The notes under the pieces were generated by a model, which did no database searches, was not told the origin of the DNA, and saw only the letters and a list, made by a program, of their open reading frames with translations. 64,000 bases of DNA, taken from assembly GCF_021012875.1 (NCBI RefSeq), contig NZ_JAJMZJ010000004.1, forward strand, positions 26,357 through 90,356. The letters run 5' to 3'. This stretch comes from Peptoniphilus sp. KCTC 25270. Its GTDB lineage: Bacteria > Bacillota > Clostridia > Tissierellales > Peptoniphilaceae. The number at the start of each line of letters is the position of its first letter. The first letter of the stretch is position 1. A program made the position numbers and the translations under genes. This document shows, piece after piece, positions 45,444 through 54,204 of this stretch.

Positions 45444-47534
45444 CTAGGAATAAAATCCAATATTATCTAAATAAATTTCTCCATATTCCTCGCTAAATAT
45501 CTCCATTTTTTGAATTTGTCCTGGATACAAATCTGGATTGTTTTCTTGGAAAGCTTTTATAGGAATTTCTAGAGTTTGCAAAGAATTTTTGTATTGATAT
45601 TCTTCAGCGATTTGTTGCCATTTTGTTAGGGCGGTTTCCTCTTTTTCTTCCCAAAAAATCCAATCTTTTGAAGAAACAACACTTCGATTTCCAAAGGCAT
45701 CGGTTAAAGCAATTTCTAAATCCATCGGCTCTTCTTCAAAGGCTACATCCATAGAAAGAGATTGGGGAGAATTTTCTAACGGATTCCATTCTAGTACAAA
45801 GGATTTTTCCCTAGGGAGAGAAATATTTACAACATGATCTTTCGATGGACTTCCCGTTGAAGTTTCAAATAATTCTTCCTTCCAAATTCCCATATCTTCC
45901 CCAAAGATTTTTCCCTCTGGAATGGTAGCTGTTTCTAAGCGACTATCTTCTTCAAAGTTCGCCACCATTTCTAAATGGCCTTTTTCATAGCGTTGAAAAT
46001 ATCGTGTTTTTGGAAGATATTTTGGAAGATTTCTCCAAATTTCTTCCTCTTTCCCATCTATTTTTCCCATAAATCCCAAAGCGTAAACTTCTAGAATTTT
46101 TTCTTGGTCCTCTTTTTTCAATAGATCTTCTGTGTTAAGGAAGAACCCATTGGGATAAGATTTATCACGGCGTCCCCAATTTGCGTTAAATTGGCCGTGG
46201 TTGGCCTTTGAAATCAATACTTGTTTTTTTATTTGGCCCTCTCCTGGATGAACGTATTTGTATTGGTTCATTCCTTGAAAGGAGCTTACATCTTGGTCAT
46301 GGGTTCCTTGTAAGACCAAATAAGAAAGATGGGACAATTCTACAGAGTGATCCGAGGGAAGATATTGCCCATAGGTTGGCGCCACTGCCAAAACGCCGGC
46401 AATTTCCAATTTTTCCGGCAAGGAATAAAATCCATCGTCCACCAAGAAATCATTTTGATTGAAATAGGCTGCCGTTGCTGCCGCCTCCCCGCCACGACTA
46501 TGTCCTCCCAAGACCAGTTTGCTAAAGTCAAAGCGATTGTACAGCGGGCTATCTGGCAATTCATTTTCTTTTTTCAATCGATTGGCGTGTTCCAATAGGG
46601 AAAGGGCACGAGCATCGTTTTCGTTTCCCGTTCCCGCTCCCATATAGGCGTTAAAAATAGAATGATCCACCGTTACAAAAGCATATCCTTGAGAAGCCAA
46701 AAAGCGTCCCAAATAATCGTATCCTCCCATATTGTCCGCTATCATATTATGATTTCCGTGAACAAAAAGCAAAAGGGGTACATTTTCCATTCCTACAGGC
46801 AAATAAATTTTCCCTTTGTAAGGAATATTTCCCAAACCATATCCCATGATTTTGTTACGCAATTTTCCCTTCCATCCGCTAGTAGAGGCTCTATCGCTCA
46901 TTCGCAGAATTCCGAAGTCCAATTCTTTATCCGGTCCATATTCTACCACTTCCACAGAATATTTCGATACAATCTTTTCGTTTTGATAGATTTCGTGGGG
47001 AGTTGGATTTTCCGTCCGGTCCCACCCTTGGGAAAAGACAAAATATCCGCTTCCTGCTACAGCTATGGCCATAAGTACGCTGAAAATACCGTGAAAGATT
47101 CTATTTTTCCCTTGAAAAAATAGGGTGACACAATGGGCAAAAATCCAAGGAACCACTGTTAATGCCGCCGCAATTCCCCATTCCCATTCGTCGTCCCTTA
47201 CGCCGATTCCATTTACGGAATAGAGGATTTCTTTTAAGGTGTAGATGCAAAAAATCAAAAGAAAAACTTCCACTACGAAATTGCTTATGTATTTTTTGAA
47301 ATATCTTCTTTGTAGGAAAAGAACCCCTTGAAGAAGGACAAAATAGACCAATGCCACTAGGAAAACAAAGGGCAAAATGGGAATTTGATTTTGGACATCA
47401 AATCCCGGGAAAATAGAGGGCATTAAAAAAGCGAAAAGAAGCCCCAAAACCCATAGACGACCAAAATAGGCCGCCTCTATGGTTTCTTTTCCTGTTCTTA
47501 TCGCTTTTTTGAATATTTCTATTGCCTTTTTCAT
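45444..47534 (-). CDS. Membrane-anchored alpha/beta hydrolase
   Basis: A 696-residue protein. The N-terminal 170 residues hold about five membrane helices, followed by an extracellular alpha/beta-hydrolase domain with LLLFVHGNHN (oxyanion region) and the nucleophile elbow GGHSRGGEAA (Ser at about residue 340). The C-terminal 190 residues resemble a beta-sandwich. The fold suggests a secreted lipase/esterase-type enzyme. The ATG overlaps the ricT stop (ATGA), so it is the last gene of the tmk operon. Substrate unknown. Confidence 0.8.
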   Translation of the reverse strand: MKKAIEIFKKAIRTGKETIEAAYFGRLWVLGLLFAFLMPSIFPGFDVQNQIPILPFVFLVALVYFVLLQGVLFLQRRYFKKYISNFVVEVFLLIFCIYTLKEILYSVNGIGVRDDEWEWGIAAALTVVPWIFAHCVTLFFQGKNRIFHGIFSVLMAIAVAGSGYFVFSQGWDRTENPTPHEIYQNEKIVSKYSVEVVEYGPDKELDFGILRMSDRASTSGWKGKLRNKIMGYGLGNIPYKGKIYLPVGMENVPLLLFVHGNHNMIADNMGGYDYLGRFLASQGYAFVTVDHSIFNAYMGAGTGNENDARALSLLEHANRLKKENELPDSPLYNRFDFSKLVLGGHSRGGEAAATAAYFNQNDFLVDDGFYSLPEKLEIAGVLAVAPTYGQYLPSDHSVELSHLSYLVLQGTHDQDVSSFQGMNQYKYVHPGEGQIKKQVLISKANHGQFNANWGRRDKSYPNGFFLNTEDLLKKEDQEKILEVYALGFMGKIDGKEEEIWRNLPKYLPKTRYFQRYEKGHLEMVANFEEDSRLETATIPEGKIFGEDMGIWKEELFETSTGSPSKDHVVNISLPREKSFVLEWNPLENSPQSLSMDVAFEEEPMDLEIALTDAFGNRSVVSSKDWIFWEEKEETALTKWQQIAEEYQYKNSLQTLEIPIKAFQENNPDLYPGQIQKMEIFSEEYGEIYLDNIGFYS

Positions 47535-48460
47535 AGTAAATCCATATCGAAATCTTCGATTCCTAATTCTATTTCTTCTTCTACAGAAACATCTTTTGGT
47601 TGATTTCCTTTGTGGCAGTCCCCGCCACATTGGCAGTTGTGTTTTTTCTCTCTTTTTCCCGTAGAAATTTCTTCTCTTGGGAAAACATGAATTTCAAAGC
47701 TGTCTCCATTTTGGATTTTTACTTTTACCATTTCTTGAATGGTGTAGGTATCCAAAACAATTCCTTCTCCCAAAGGAGTTCGAACTTTATTTCCATTTTT
47801 TGGCATTCTTTTTAGAATTTCTTCGTAACCATCTTGTTCATAACGCAAACAACACATCAATCGGCCACAGATTCCACTAATATTCGTTGGATTCAAAGAA
47901 AGCCCTTGATCCTTTGCCATTTTAATGGACACAGGGGCAAATTCTGATAAGAAACTAGAACAACAAGTTTCTCGACCACAACAACCTAGTCCTCCTAAAA
48001 GTTTTGCCTCATCCCTTACGCCAATTTGACGCAATTCAATTCGCGTACGGAAAATGGCCGCCAAATCTCGTACCAAAGCACGAAAATCTACACGACCTTC
48101 CGCCGTAAAATAAAATAGCAGTTTTGAGTTATCAAAAGTATATTCTGACGAAATCAGACGCATCTCTAAATTGTGCTCTTTTACTTTTTCTTGGCAAATT
48201 AACATGGCCTCTTTGGCTCGATTGCGATTGTCTATATATTGTGCTTTATCTTCTTCTGTAGCTATGCGAAGAACATTTTTTAATTCTCCATGTATTTCTT
48301 CTTTTGGAACTTCCCTTGGAGCAATGGCCGTTATACCATATTCAATTCCTCTGGATGTTTCTACAATAACAGGTGTGTCTTGCTCTATTTCAAAGTCCTG
48401 TGGAGAAAAATAATAAATTTTCCCGTGAGGTTTGAAACGAACGCCTATGACTTCAACCAT
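47531..48460 (-). CDS. ricT: RicT/YaaT, PSP1-domain regulatory protein
   Basis: A 309-residue PSP1 domain protein. It has the cysteine pattern of RicT: CCGRETCCSSF and ICGRLMCCLRYE (about 155-215) that bind iron-sulfur clusters in the RicA-RicF-RicT complex, and a Cys/His-rich tail (CQCGGDCHKGN). RicT governs RNA processing by RNase Y, competence and biofilm formation in B. subtilis. It occupies the usual place beside holB, tmk and darA. Confidence 0.92.
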   Translation of the reverse strand: MVEVIGVRFKPHGKIYYFSPQDFEIEQDTPVIVETSRGIEYGITAIAPREVPKEEIHGELKNVLRIATEEDKAQYIDNRNRAKEAMLICQEKVKEHNLEMRLISSEYTFDNSKLLFYFTAEGRVDFRALVRDLAAIFRTRIELRQIGVRDEAKLLGGLGCCGRETCCSSFLSEFAPVSIKMAKDQGLSLNPTNISGICGRLMCCLRYEQDGYEEILKRMPKNGNKVRTPLGEGIVLDTYTIQEMVKVKIQNGDSFEIHVFPREEISTGKREKKHNCQCGGDCHKGNQPKDVSVEEEIELGIEDFDMDLL

Positions 48461-48461
48461 T

Positions 48462-49460
48462 CTATCCTCCTATTTCTAACAACATGTTTTCTATAACAAG
48501 CTGCTTGTTTCCGTTATAATGCAAATATTCCTTCCCTTGATGAAGAATATTCATCATTTGAAGGCTTCGTTCCCCTAAAATTTGGGCGTCTTCTACCATT
48601 ATATCCATAAAATCCGTATTGGCAATTTTTTCTTTTTCCTGAGTCACAAAATATACGGCTACATCCCGAGCCCAAGACTCTAAGAAAAAGAAAATCTCCG
48701 TCCATTGTCCCTCTTTTTCTTCAAAAAATTTCCAGGTTCCCAAAGGGGTATATCCCTTCTCTTTTACCACCTTGTGAATCGCAGAAAAAACTTCCCTTCG
48801 CAATTCGCTAAGTTCTCCGCCTGAAGCAATGGACTCTGCCCGTTTCAAAGAGCCCGATCCCATAACCAAAATTTTTCTTGCCATGGATTCAGAATAGCCT
48901 CTTTTCATTAGGAGTTCCAACGTTTCCTCTTGGGTCATCCCGTTAAATTCTACTACATTGGAACGAGATAAAACCGTTGGAAGAATGGATCCTTCCGATT
49001 TTGTAAGGAGAATAAAATGGATTCCTCCTAAGGGTTCTTCCAATGTTTTCAAAAGAGCATTTTGCCCTTCAACGGTCATGGTTTCCATTCCATGAATAAC
49101 GTACACTTTCCCTTTTCCACGATAGGATTTCATTCTTGTGGATTCCATTAAATCCATAACGGCTTCTTTTTTTATAGATTCTTTACTGGTGGTTTTTGTA
49201 GGAAAAATCTCTTCATAATCGGGGTGATTTTCTCCAAAAATTTCTCCCCCATGAAAAAGTTGGCAAGATTTACATCTTCCACAAGGTTTTTCTTCTCCTT
49301 CACACAAAATTGCCTTGGCCATTTCTCTAGCCATGGCAATTTTTCCCTCTTCATCTTCTCCAATAAAAAGATAGTTATGCAAAAAAGACTGTTTTTCAAA
49401 GGATTCCTTCAATGCTTTTTTGGCACTGTCATTTCCTAAAACTTTCTCCCAGCTTTTCAA
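48462..49460 (-). CDS. holB: DNA polymerase III delta' subunit
   Basis: A 332-residue clamp-loader subunit. Its Walker A segment is altered (FIGEDEEGKIAMA, no GK[ST]), as in delta' subunits that do not hydrolyse ATP, while the zinc module (Cys in ILCEGEEKPCGRCKSCQLF) and the SRC-like SRSNVVEFNG region are intact. It works with tau and delta to load the sliding clamp. It ends 1 base before ricT. Confidence 0.95.
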   Translation of the reverse strand: MKSWEKVLGNDSAKKALKESFEKQSFLHNYLFIGEDEEGKIAMAREMAKAILCEGEEKPCGRCKSCQLFHGGEIFGENHPDYEEIFPTKTTSKESIKKEAVMDLMESTRMKSYRGKGKVYVIHGMETMTVEGQNALLKTLEEPLGGIHFILLTKSEGSILPTVLSRSNVVEFNGMTQEETLELLMKRGYSESMARKILVMGSGSLKRAESIASGGELSELRREVFSAIHKVVKEKGYTPLGTWKFFEEKEGQWTEIFFFLESWARDVAVYFVTQEKEKIANTDFMDIMVEDAQILGERSLQMMNILHQGKEYLHYNGNKQLVIENMLLEIGG

Positions 49461-49726
49461 ATGTGTAACCCCTGTTCTAAATCAACCGCGAAGAAATGAG
49501 CGCCAGATTCCTTTGGATCATCTTTTTTCTTGGTAATGACTTTCGTAAAAACTTTATCTAAAATCGCCATTTTTTCCTCTTTTACACCGATGACAATGGT
49601 TGTATTTCCCTGGGATAAAAATCCTCCTGTAGAAGAAATTTCCGTAACAGAAATTCCCACATCCATTAACTCGTCCACTAGATTTCGAATAAAGCGATCG
49701 GCTACTACGGCAAATATCATTTTCAT
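49457..49726 (-). CDS. Cyclic-di-AMP receptor, DarA/PstA family (short paralogue)
   Basis: An 89-residue PII-like protein of PF06153 with the ligand-binding STGGFLSQGNTTIVIGV. It lacks much of the large B-loop present in the neighbouring paralogue at 49738 and is therefore shorter. It occurs in tandem with that paralogue in the tmk-holB operon; the 4-base overlap with holB couples them. The two receptors may respond to c-di-AMP with different affinities or partners. Confidence 0.85.
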   Translation of the reverse strand: MKMIFAVVADRFIRNLVDELMDVGISVTEISSTGGFLSQGNTTIVIGVKEEKMAILDKVFTKVITKKKDDPKESGAHFFAVDLEQGLHI

Positions 49727-49737
49727 GAAAATTCCCC

Positions 49738-50064
49738 CTAGTATCTCTTGTAAGTTTCTACATCTAAAACGAAGATGGTCGCTCCACCTACTCGGACATT
49801 AATTGGCTCTGGAATGTAAGAATCCCCTGGGATGCTCATGGCCATTAAAGAAGTTGGCATATCTCTAGCGCTACAATTTTTTTCCAAAATTTCTAACAAC
49901 TCTGGCAATTCTTCCTCTTCCACCCCCATAAACAAAGTGGTGTTTCCCGCCTTTAGAAATCCCCCTGAACTAGAAAGTTTCGTTACGCGAAAATCATTTT
50001 GTGTTAGAGTATCCACTAAATCCGCTGCGTCTTGATCTTGCACTATGGCAAATACCATTTTCAT
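49738..50064 (-). CDS. darA: Cyclic-di-AMP receptor DarA (PstA)
   Basis: A 108-residue PII-like protein that binds c-di-AMP. The SSSGGFLKAGNTTLFMGV motif and the intact B-loop region (about 60-90) match DarA of Bacillus and Listeria. ATG 50064 has AAAGGAG. It is the canonical yaaQ gene beside tmk. Its downstream signalling effect is not known in most bacteria. Confidence 0.92.
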   Translation of the reverse strand: MKMVFAIVQDQDAADLVDTLTQNDFRVTKLSSSGGFLKAGNTTLFMGVEEEELPELLEILEKNCSARDMPTSLMAMSIPGDSYIPEPINVRVGGATIFVLDVETYKRY

Positions 50065-50678
50065 ACTTCCAACTCCTTTATCATTTCTTCTAAACAATCT
50101 TTCAAAACCTCTTCCGGATTTTGGGTCGCATCCACAAAATGCAGCTGCTCTTGCATTTTCTGGGCCAAAATTCGATAATTGGCTTGAACCGATTGGGTAA
50201 ATTCTTCTTCCAATTCCAAACGATCCAAAGGCCGCTCTTGTATACGGTCCCTTGTGATTTTCTCCTTCGGATCCAAATACAAAATCAAATCCGGCTTCAC
50301 ATCCGATGTGGCAAAATCGTTAATCGTTTGAATATTATCGATTCCCATATCCCGTGCCATTCCTTGGTAAACCAAACTCGAGAAGACAAAGCGCTCACAC
50401 AAAACGTGAACCCCTTTCTCTAAATGAGGGCGAATTTTTTCCTCTACGTGTTGAGCCCTGGACGCCGCATAGAGAAGAGCCTCTGTGCGGGGGTGAATCT
50501 CCTTATTTTCCGGATCCAAAAGCAAGTTTCGAATCTCTTCCCCTACAGGGGTCCCCCCTGGCTCACGGGTGTGAATCATAGGGATTGCCTTCTCTTGAAA
50601 ATATTCCAAAATGGAACGCGCAACTGTAGATTTTCCCGAACCGTCTGGGCCTTCTATAACAATGAATTTTCCCTTCAT
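50061..50678 (-). CDS. tmk: Thymidylate kinase
   Basis: A 205-residue kinase that phosphorylates dTMP to dTDP. The P-loop EGPDGSGKSTVA (8-19) is normal. The DR[YF] motif reads ERF (CERFVFSS), an unusual substitution of Asp by Glu at the Mg2+/dTMP site, and the LID segment ERPLDRLELEEE is present. The start overlaps darA (50061-50064). Confidence 0.95.
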   Translation of the reverse strand: MKGKFIVIEGPDGSGKSTVARSILEYFQEKAIPMIHTREPGGTPVGEEIRNLLLDPENKEIHPRTEALLYAASRAQHVEEKIRPHLEKGVHVLCERFVFSSLVYQGMARDMGIDNIQTINDFATSDVKPDLILYLDPKEKITRDRIQERPLDRLELEEEFTQSVQANYRILAQKMQEQLHFVDATQNPEEVLKDCLEEMIKELEV

Positions 50679-52045
50679 AATACCTTCACACGTCCTCTCT
50701 CTATTCCATAAATGCCACGATTTTTTTCAAATATTTCTATATGTTTTTCCGAAATCCTCTCCCCTGGCAACAACAAAGGCACACCAGGAGGATATTGAAA
50801 AACAAAATGTTTCGAAATTCTATGAAGCGACTCTGAAATAGGAACCCATTCTCCTTCCCACTCTTTTGCTTCATACATCTCTTTTTCCTTTTTATTTTCC
50901 AAAGGAATATAGGCACTTTTTGGGTACTTTCCTTCCCTTTTGGGAATCTCAGACATCACTCTTAAACAGCGATTCAAGTCCTCTTCCGTAGTAAAGGAAG
51001 ACAAAACGCCTAACAAATACGAACCATCGCTCATTTCAAAATTAATGCCCTTTTCGTAAAAAATATCAGATAGTTCCTCTCCAGAATATCCTGGATAGCG
51101 AAAGAAAATTTTCAAAAAGTCCAATCCCCCAACGTAAGGAGATTTTGGTGCCTTATAAAATTCATATCCCAATTCCTGCGCTTTATTCTTAAAATCCTCA
51201 ATTTGTTTCTCTAGATTCTCCCAATCCTTCTTCTTCCATTCTACAGCCTTTCCAATGGATGCTTCAATGGAAGTCATAAACAAATACGAAGGAGAAGTAG
51301 AAGTAAATAAAGAAATCATCTCCAACACTCGTTCTCGGCTAATTCTTTCGCTGTTTCGATGAAGAAGAGCCGTTTGAGTTAAAGCCCCCAAGGATTTATG
51401 AGCCGAATGGACGACAATATCTGCTCCATGGGCCAAAGCCGAATCCTCTCTTCGATGACTCAAAGGCAAATGGGCGCCATGGGCCTCGTCTACCAAAACC
51501 CCTACACCGTATTTATGAGCCAAATCGATTTGCTCCTTCAAAGGCAAAATTACCCCATAATACGAAGGATTCGTTAAAACAAGCAATGAAATTTTCGGAT
51601 TCTCCTGTAAAAATTTTTCCAATTTTTCTGTAGAAATTCCCAGAAGAACATCTCCCTCTTCATCGTATTCTGGCGAAAGAGTATGCACTCGGCTTTTCCG
51701 CAAAAGAGCCCCTTGATACACCGATTTATGACAATTTCTCTGAATTAAAATTTCTTCACCCTCTTGGGCTAGGGCAAAAATCCCTGCGTAGATGGCCATG
51801 GTCGATCCTCCGACCCCGTAAAATGTGTCCAAAGTCTGAAAAGATTCTGCCGCCAATTTTTGGCTTTGACATAAAATTTCTTCTGGATGCAAAAGGTTAT
51901 CTGTTCCATAGGTTTCCGTATAATCCAACAAAAAAGACAACGCCGGATCAAAACCACCCTTGCGACCTTTATGTCCTGGATAATGAAAACGCACAAAATC
52001 CTTTTCTATTAAGTTTTTCAAACGATTTTGCAATACCTTTTCCAC
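50675..52045 (-). CDS. Orn/Lys/Arg decarboxylase-family PLP enzyme (YaaO-like)
   Basis: A 456-residue aspartate aminotransferase-fold decarboxylase with the PLP lysine in VHSAHKSLGAL and the conserved FHYPGHKGRKGG and DEAHGAH motifs. It is the YaaO/SpeA-type neighbour of tmk in B. subtilis. It could decarboxylate lysine, arginine or ornithine for polyamine or pH homeostasis, but the substrate cannot be read from the sequence. It starts the yaaO-tmk-darA-holB-ricT operon and overlaps tmk by 4 bases. Confidence 0.9.
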   Translation of the reverse strand: MEKVLQNRLKNLIEKDFVRFHYPGHKGRKGGFDPALSFLLDYTETYGTDNLLHPEEILCQSQKLAAESFQTLDTFYGVGGSTMAIYAGIFALAQEGEEILIQRNCHKSVYQGALLRKSRVHTLSPEYDEEGDVLLGISTEKLEKFLQENPKISLLVLTNPSYYGVILPLKEQIDLAHKYGVGVLVDEAHGAHLPLSHRREDSALAHGADIVVHSAHKSLGALTQTALLHRNSERISRERVLEMISLFTSTSPSYLFMTSIEASIGKAVEWKKKDWENLEKQIEDFKNKAQELGYEFYKAPKSPYVGGLDFLKIFFRYPGYSGEELSDIFYEKGINFEMSDGSYLLGVLSSFTTEEDLNRCLRVMSEIPKREGKYPKSAYIPLENKKEKEMYEAKEWEGEWVPISESLHRISKHFVFQYPPGVPLLLPGERISEKHIEIFEKNRGIYGIERGRVKVL

Positions 52046-52148
52046 AGAATCCCTCCTTATTCTTATTATATCATGTAGCCGCGTTAAAAGAAAAACTATA
52101 CTCCCATGATTTAATACTGTATATTTCTAGGAATCTTTCCCTTAAAAT

Positions 52149-52177
52149 TTGCTTTCTTCTTGGGACTCTTCTATAAT
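52149..52177 (+). promoter_or_regulatory. Promoter of rubrerythrin
   Basis: TTGCTT (52149-52154), a 17-base spacer and TATAAT (52172-52177). The RBS AAGGAGG is at 52201-52207. Confidence 0.7.
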
Positions 52178-52212
52178 AAAGACAGGATAATAAAATAAAT
52201 AAGGAGGATATA

Positions 52213-52794
52213 ATGAGCTTAAAAGGTACAAAAACAGCAAATAACTTATTAACCGCCTTCGCCGGAGAATCTCAAGCAAATATGAGATATACTTATTACG
52301 CAAGCCAAGCCAAAAAAGATGGTTACGTGCAAATTCAAATGATTTTTGAAGAAACAGCCCGCAACGAAAAGGAACACGCTAAACGCTTCTACAAATTCCT
52401 ACGAGAAGATTTAGAAGGGGAAGAATTAAACGTAAATTGGAATTTCCCTGTAAATTTCGCCGATACAAAAAGCAATCTTTTGGCAGCGGCTGAAGGAGAA
52501 CACGAAGAATTCGTATCTATGTATCCAAAATTTGCCGACATCGCAGAAGAAGAAGGGTTTGAGAATATCGCCTACGTATTCCGCGAAATCGCCGAAGTAG
52601 AAGAGCGCCACGAGCTTCGTTTCCGTAAATTACTAGAAAATATCGAAAAAAATCGCGTATTTGAACGAGATGAAGTTATGCTTTGGAAATGCAACAACTG
52701 CGGCTATATCCACGAAGGAAAATCTGCCCCAGATGTTTGTCCAGCCTGTGACCATGGACAAAAATTCTTTGAAATCTTCAAAGAAACATATTAA
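52213..52794 (+). CDS. rbr: Rubrerythrin
   Basis: A 193-residue peroxide reductase typical of anaerobes. A four-helix domain with diiron ligands (AGESQANMRY, EETARNEKEHAKRF, EVEERHELRF) is followed by a rubredoxin-like domain with the iron Cys pairs CNNCGY and CPACDHG. It detoxifies hydrogen peroxide with NADH-linked electron donors. It is monocistronic, with its own promoter and terminator. Confidence 0.97.
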   Translation: MSLKGTKTANNLLTAFAGESQANMRYTYYASQAKKDGYVQIQMIFEETARNEKEHAKRFYKFLREDLEGEELNVNWNFPVNFADTKSNLLAAAEGEHEEFVSMYPKFADIAEEEGFENIAYVFREIAEVEERHELRFRKLLENIEKNRVFERDEVMLWKCNNCGYIHEGKSAPDVCPACDHGQKFFEIFKETY

Positions 52795-52803
52795 AAAACA
52801 ACA

Positions 52804-52839
52804 AAAAAACGAGGTGGAAAAACCACCTCGTTTTTTTTT
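52804..52839 (+). terminator. Terminator of rubrerythrin
   Basis: AACGAGGTGG (52808-52817) / CCACCTCGTT (52823-52832) with a 5-base loop and 9 T. Confidence 0.95.
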
Positions 52840-53455
52840 ACATACTTATACGAAATTTTTGCGTTACAACATATTTGGAAAGATCGTAGACTATAAATTT
52901 ACACTTTGAAAGGAAAACTCGGTTGTAACACTTCCAATACCCTGAACATTTACAATCTCCTCTTTGGCTATGAAAAGCTTCCACATCGGTCACTGGATAT
53001 CCCAGAAAAATTCCCACTTCATTAGGGCAGTTTTTACTTTGAGCGAAACGATTTTGCAAATGCTGCATATATTCCGTCAAAGTTTTGCAAGCACCATAGC
53101 CCATTTTCTCTAAAAATTGAATTACTTTTTTCTGTTTCAATCGCTTTTCCAATGTTATCGGATTGTAAAAGTATAAGAGTACCGCCTCTTCCGAGGACTT
53201 AAGTTCAATGAATGAAAGAGATAATCTCTTTTCAAATTCCCATTTGTAACGATTCCAACAGGAGGAAACGTCTCGGTCAGCGCTAACGAGATTTACCATC
53301 GTACCTGTTTTGTTTCCAAAAGCGGTTGGCGCTGTATAATATTGCAAAAGGCATAAGACATAGTGGAAGTCGTCCAAATGTTTCATTTGGTTAAAGTAGG
53401 CGATTGTAGCCTCTCTTTTATTACGCGCGAACCAATGCTTTACCAACACGTTCAC
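52838..53455 (-). CDS. DUF3793-family protein
   Basis: A 205-residue protein with the DUF3793 core: CNPITLEKRL-like and, toward the end, GIFLGYPVTDVEAF and GYWKCYN. The family is common in Clostridia, with no known function. The translation signal is poor: GTG 53455 overlaps the last codons of the flavodoxin gene, and an internal ATG at 53386 fits the family N-terminus, but neither has a good ribosome site. It is probably translated by coupling to the flavodoxin and shares its Fur-type control, which hints at an iron or redox task. Confidence 0.75.
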   Translation of the reverse strand: MNVLVKHWFARNKREATIAYFNQMKHLDDFHYVLCLLQYYTAPTAFGNKTGTMVNLVSADRDVSSCWNRYKWEFEKRLSLSFIELKSSEEAVLLYFYNPITLEKRLKQKKVIQFLEKMGYGACKTLTEYMQHLQNRFAQSKNCPNEVGIFLGYPVTDVEAFHSQRGDCKCSGYWKCYNRVFLSKCKFIVYDLSKYVVTQKFRISM

Positions 53456-53843
53456 ACTCGTCTACATCGTCTTCTTTTGGATGGTCGTAAACAGCAAGAG
53501 GGTCGTCCACTAAAATCCCTCCGAAGCTTTCTACTTCTTCCTGCCAATCACGGATCCATTGTCCATCAGCCCACTCATAAGAGCCAAAAATAACAATTTT
53601 CTTACCACCCAATAAAGGATTTACGCTATCCATAAAAGGACGCATGGTAGATTCTTCAAGCTCCTCAGCGCCCATCGCCGGACAACCAAAAGCCACTTTA
53701 TCTACATTCTTAACATCATCCACTGTGGCCGAACTTACTTCGATTACTTTTACTTCTTCGCCCTCAGCACGAACGCCATCGGCAATAGAATTTGCCATCT
53801 TCTCCGTATTTCCGGAGCCACTCCAGTAAATAATATGAATCAT
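53421..53843 (-). CDS. fld: Flavodoxin
   Basis: A 140-residue FMN protein with the phosphate-binding loop YWSGSGNTEKMANSI and the isoalloxazine-contact region GSYEWADGQW. It replaces ferredoxin as an electron carrier when iron is short. AAAGGAGTGAG precedes the ATG. Two Fur-box-like palindromes flank its predicted promoter (see 54002-54079). Confidence 0.95.
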   Translation of the reverse strand: MIHIIYWSGSGNTEKMANSIADGVRAEGEEVKVIEVSSATVDDVKNVDKVAFGCPAMGAEELEESTMRPFMDSVNPLLGGKKIVIFGSYEWADGQWIRDWQEEVESFGGILVDDPLAVYDHPKEDDVDECERVGKALVRA

Positions 53844-54001
53844 TTTCTCACTCCTTTTCCATTGGACATTACATATCGCAATGTTTGAAAAGTAAACTTT
53901 CCCAATGAAATATGGCGAAATACTTTACTATAAGAAATCTATTTAATTTTTCGTTTTGCAAGGGATGCAATCAATGCAAATATGTATGTCGTTGATATAA
54001 T

Positions 54002-54079
54002 TGATAACGCTTATCATTTATATTTATAGTATACCTCCAAAACAATAAAATTGCAATAGGTTTTTGATAATTTTTATCA
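54002..54079 (-). promoter_or_regulatory. Fur-controlled promoter of the flavodoxin-DUF3793 unit
   Basis: Minus-strand promoter TTGCAA (54056-54051), a 17-base spacer and TATACT (54033-54028). Two 15-bp palindromes bracket it: TGATAATTTTTATCA (54065-54079) upstream of the -35 and TGATAACGCTTATCA (54002-54016) just after the start site. Both resemble the 7-1-7 Fur box TGATAATnATTATCA. Repression by Fur with iron is inferred. Confidence 0.75.
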
Positions 54080-54150
54080 TTTATTTTTTTCTGAAATGAT
54101 TTTCTCTTAAAAAGCTTTGTAAAAAATAAGAATTTCTGTGGATAGAACGC

Positions 54151-54182
54151 AAAAAGAACCCGATTTCTCGGGTTCTTTTTTT
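54151..54182 (-). terminator. Terminator of the cobalamin-related operon
   Basis: GAACCCGA (54156-54163) / TCGGGTTC (54168-54175), 4-base loop, with a T run on the minus strand (54155-54151) and T run on the plus strand. Confidence 0.9.
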
Positions 54183-54204
54183 AGAATGGTATAACATTGG
54201 GGGA

